DNA from: Actinoplanes subtropicus
GTDB taxonomy: Bacteria; Actinomycetota; Actinomycetes; Mycobacteriales; Micromonosporaceae
DNA: 64,000 bases
Direction of reading: 5' to 3'
Assembly: GCF_000721705.1 (NCBI RefSeq)
Contig: NZ_JOJL01000005.1
Coordinates: forward strand, 124,001-188,000
Positions within the stretch are counted from its first letter, which is position 1. Every line of letters starts with the position of its first letter. The position numbers and the translations under genes were made by a program. Shown one piece after another: positions 62,450 to 64,000 of the stretch. Under the pieces are notes generated by a model that saw only the letters and a program-made list of their open reading frames with translations, was not told where the DNA came from and made no database searches.

Positions 62450-63865
62450 GTGGAGCTACGCGACTACCTCCGGGTGGTGAGGCGGCAATGGTGGGTGATG
62501 GCCATCGCCGTGCTGGCCGCGCTCGGGATCACCCAGGTGATCAACAAGGAGATGCCCACCCAGTACGCCGCGACGGCCGTCTTCTTCGTCTCCGCGAACG
62601 CCCCGGAACCCTCGTCGGTCCTGGAGGGCTCGCTGTTCGTGTCGGCCCGGCTGAAGACGTACGAGGAGTTGCTCACCGGCGACCAGATGCTCACGGCGAT
62701 CGAGGTGGAGACGCACACCGGGTTGACGCCGAAGGAGCTGCTGGATCGGATCGACGTGACCACCGAGAGCGACAGCGCCCTGCTGACGATCACCGTCACC
62801 GACGGCTCGCCGGACCGGGCCATGCGGATCGCTCAAGTGCTGATCTCGCTGTTCCCGGCCACCGTGCAGAAGCTGGAAGCGCGCCCCTCGAAGGACCCGC
62901 CCGCCACGGCCATCCTGCCCATCGAGCCGCTCGCCCGCCTCGATCCCGAGCCGGTCTCGCCCCGGCCATTGCACAACGACGCCCTGGCGGTCGCGGTGGG
63001 CCTGCTGCTCGGCGCCGCCGCCGCGGTGGTCCGGGAGGTCTCGGACAGCTCGCTCAAGGTGGCCGCGCCGCTGCCCGGCCTGACCGGCAAGCCGGTCCTC
63101 GCGCTGATCCCGGCCGACCCCAAGGCCCGCAGGCGGAAGGGCCCGTTCATCTCGGACAGCAATTCGCCCCGGGCCGAGGCGCTGCGGCAGCTTCGCACCA
63201 ACGTCCAGTACGCCGACCGCGACCACCCCATCAAGATCCTCGCGGTGACCAGCCCGATGCCGGTCGAGGGCCGCTCGTCGACCGCGTGCGGGCTGGCCAT
63301 CCTCTTCGCCGAGGCCGGCCAGCGGGTGCTGATCGTCGACGCCGAGCTACGGCAGCCGCGGCTCGCCACGTTCCTGGGCCGGGAGGGCTCGGCCGGGCTG
63401 ACCACGGTGCTGGTCGGCGCGGCCTCGCTCGACCAGGTGCTGCAGCCGTGGGGCACCGGGCTGTGGCTGCTGGCCAGCGGGCACCGGCCGCCGAACCCGA
63501 GCGAGCTGCTCGGCTCGCCGAGGATGACCGAGCTGATCGACGAGCTGCGCGACCGGTTCGACAAGATCATCTTTGACTCGCCGGCGCTGCTGCCGGTCAC
63601 CGACGGCGCCGTCGTGGCGGCCCGGGCCGACGGCACCCTGCTGCTCGTCCGCGCGCGCAAGACCACCGGAGCGCAGGTGGCCGCGGCCGTGCACGCGCTG
63701 GCCGCGGTCGACGCCCGCTTGCTCGGCACGGTGCTCACCATGGTCGCCGCCCCGCGCCGCCGCGGCGGCCTGCCGATCGCCGCCGACGCGGCCGGTCCGC
63801 CGCCGCCACCGCCGGCGCCCCGGCCCGGCCGGTGGGACGCCGTCGCGCTGAGCTGGGCCGCCTGA
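62450..63865 (+). CDS. Wzz/BY-kinase-like capsule/EPS protein with altered Walker A
   Basis: 471 residues from GTG 62450, GGGGGAG upstream. Wzz-like N-terminus (1-145) with transmembrane helix 1 (about 12-31, 'QWWVMAIAVLAALGITQVIN') and helix 2 (about 177-195). The C-terminal ATPase (about 240-440) resembles CapB-type tyrosine autokinases: Walker A' 'VLIVDAELRQPRL' (Asp297), Walker B 'KIIFDSPALLP' (Asp377). The Walker A is 'VTSPMPVEGRSSTACGLA', where the lysine of GK(S/T) is Arg275. The Tyr-rich C-terminal tail is missing; the end is Pro-rich. It would set chain length and control EPS assembly. Starts the EPS cluster continuing off the right edge. Confidence 0.88.
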   Translation: MELRDYLRVVRRQWWVMAIAVLAALGITQVINKEMPTQYAATAVFFVSANAPEPSSVLEGSLFVSARLKTYEELLTGDQMLTAIEVETHTGLTPKELLDRIDVTTESDSALLTITVTDGSPDRAMRIAQVLISLFPATVQKLEARPSKDPPATAILPIEPLARLDPEPVSPRPLHNDALAVAVGLLLGAAAAVVREVSDSSLKVAAPLPGLTGKPVLALIPADPKARRRKGPFISDSNSPRAEALRQLRTNVQYADRDHPIKILAVTSPMPVEGRSSTACGLAILFAEAGQRVLIVDAELRQPRLATFLGREGSAGLTTVLVGAASLDQVLQPWGTGLWLLASGHRPPNPSELLGSPRMTELIDELRDRFDKIIFDSPALLPVTDGAVVAARADGTLLLVRARKTTGAQVAAAVHALAAVDARLLGTVLTMVAAPRRRGGLPIAADAAGPPPPPPAPRPGRWDAVALSWAA

Positions 63866-63870
63866 CCGCG

Positions 63871-63891
63871 TTGCGCCACATTACGGCGCAA
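63871..63891. promoter_or_regulatory. Dyad TTGCGCC-N7-GGCGCAA
   Basis: Perfect 7-bp arms at 63871-63877 and 63885-63891, just after the kinase stop and 22 bp before the glycosyltransferase start. Could be an operator or an attenuating hairpin inside the EPS operon. Confidence 0.4.
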
Positions 63892-63912
63892 TACGGCATA
63901 TCATCCTAAAAT

Positions 63913-64000
63913 GTGACCGACATGCCCTTCCTGAGCGTGGTGATCCCGTGCTGGAACGAGGCCCGGTTCGTCGCCGCCTTCCTGGACTCAGTGCTCGCCA
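63913..64000 (+). CDS. Glycosyltransferase family 2, N-terminal fragment (window edge)
   Basis: From GTG 63913 (ATG 63922 also possible, with TAAAAT 10 bp before it) the frame reads 'TDMPFLSVVIPCWNEARFVAAFLDSVLA', the standard start of GT-A fold family 2 glycosyltransferases. Only 29 codons are inside the window. It probably adds a sugar during exopolysaccharide assembly. Partial. Confidence 0.8.
   Translation, partial: MTDMPFLSVVIPCWNEARFVAAFLDSVLA

Overview
The window is about 64 kb of high-GC chromosome with strong G/C third-position bias. GTG and TTG starts are common, and several regulators look leaderless. It carries mycothiol-family genes, an ANTAR-SpoIIE signalling protein, CopCD, MMPL and DHA2 transporters and a glgX/pgm/gnd/mdh housekeeping set. 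This points to a filamentous actinobacterium, most likely Micromonosporaceae (Actinoplanes or Micromonospora-like). That assignment is an inference from gene content. There are no rRNA or tRNA genes, no CRISPR array and no complete insertion sequence.

Layout. 1-200: a 44-bp tandem repeat. 0.2-4.8 kb: mycothiol-dependent isomerase, YcxB-like membrane protein, malate dehydrogenase with two small oxidoreductase/NTF2 genes, and a double GNAT protein. 4.8-6.5 kb: ECF sigma factor, membrane partner and small membrane protein. 6.5-8.7 kb: glgX. 8.7-10.3 kb: a relaxed-codon island with a coiled-coil membrane protein and a broken methyltransferase. 10.3-20.2 kb: serine hydrolase, secreted CHAP protein, reductase, AraC regulator, L,D-transpeptidase lipoprotein, a histidine-kinase-like/YbjN fusion, an MFS exporter with a hydrolase, and a P-loop kinase. 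20.3-25.3 kb: an S1-domain protein, TetR with operator, MscS remnant, RHH/DUF4097 pair, MMPL pseudogene and a 96-bp palindrome. 25.5-30.1 kb: a truncated FAD monooxygenase divergent from a TetR-VOC fusion regulator with twin operators, then a secreted (alpha/alpha)6-barrel glycosidase. 30.6-36.5 kb: histidine phosphatase, frameshifted gene, aldo/keto reductase, a stretch of gene debris, an ANTAR-PAS-SpoIIE phosphatase and an orphan MazF.

36.6-45.9 kb: gnd, a GGDEF-EAL protein, pgm, CopC-CopD, an anti-sigma antagonist, yaaA and a membrane-anchored FKBP. 46.2-51.3 kb: an anchored proline/threonine-rich protein and an MMPL transporter with a 600-residue repetitive tail. 51.3-55.9 kb: an SDR/serine hydrolase/small protein operon divergent from a GbsR-like regulator, then OsmC and a hypothetical protein. 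55.9-60.3 kb: a disulfide oxidoreductase, methyltransferase, DUF1028 protein and a LysR/EamA pair that lost both 5' ends. 60.4-62.3 kb: an SRPBCC-MarR-peptidase operon behind a strong dyad operator. 62.4-64 kb: the start of an exopolysaccharide locus (Wzz/BY-kinase-like protein with a changed Walker A, then a glycosyltransferase cut by the window edge).

Two themes recur. First, paralogous or accessory genes are decaying at several separate places: a methyltransferase, MscS, MMPL, monooxygenase, a frameshifted hypothetical and LysR/EamA. Second, regulatory dyads and phased repeats are well preserved next to regulator genes. I did not find a clear multi-gene undescribed system. The most unusual single items are the TetR-VOC fusion, the kinase/YbjN fusion, the MMPL tail motif, the two long palindromes and the Walker-A variant kinase.
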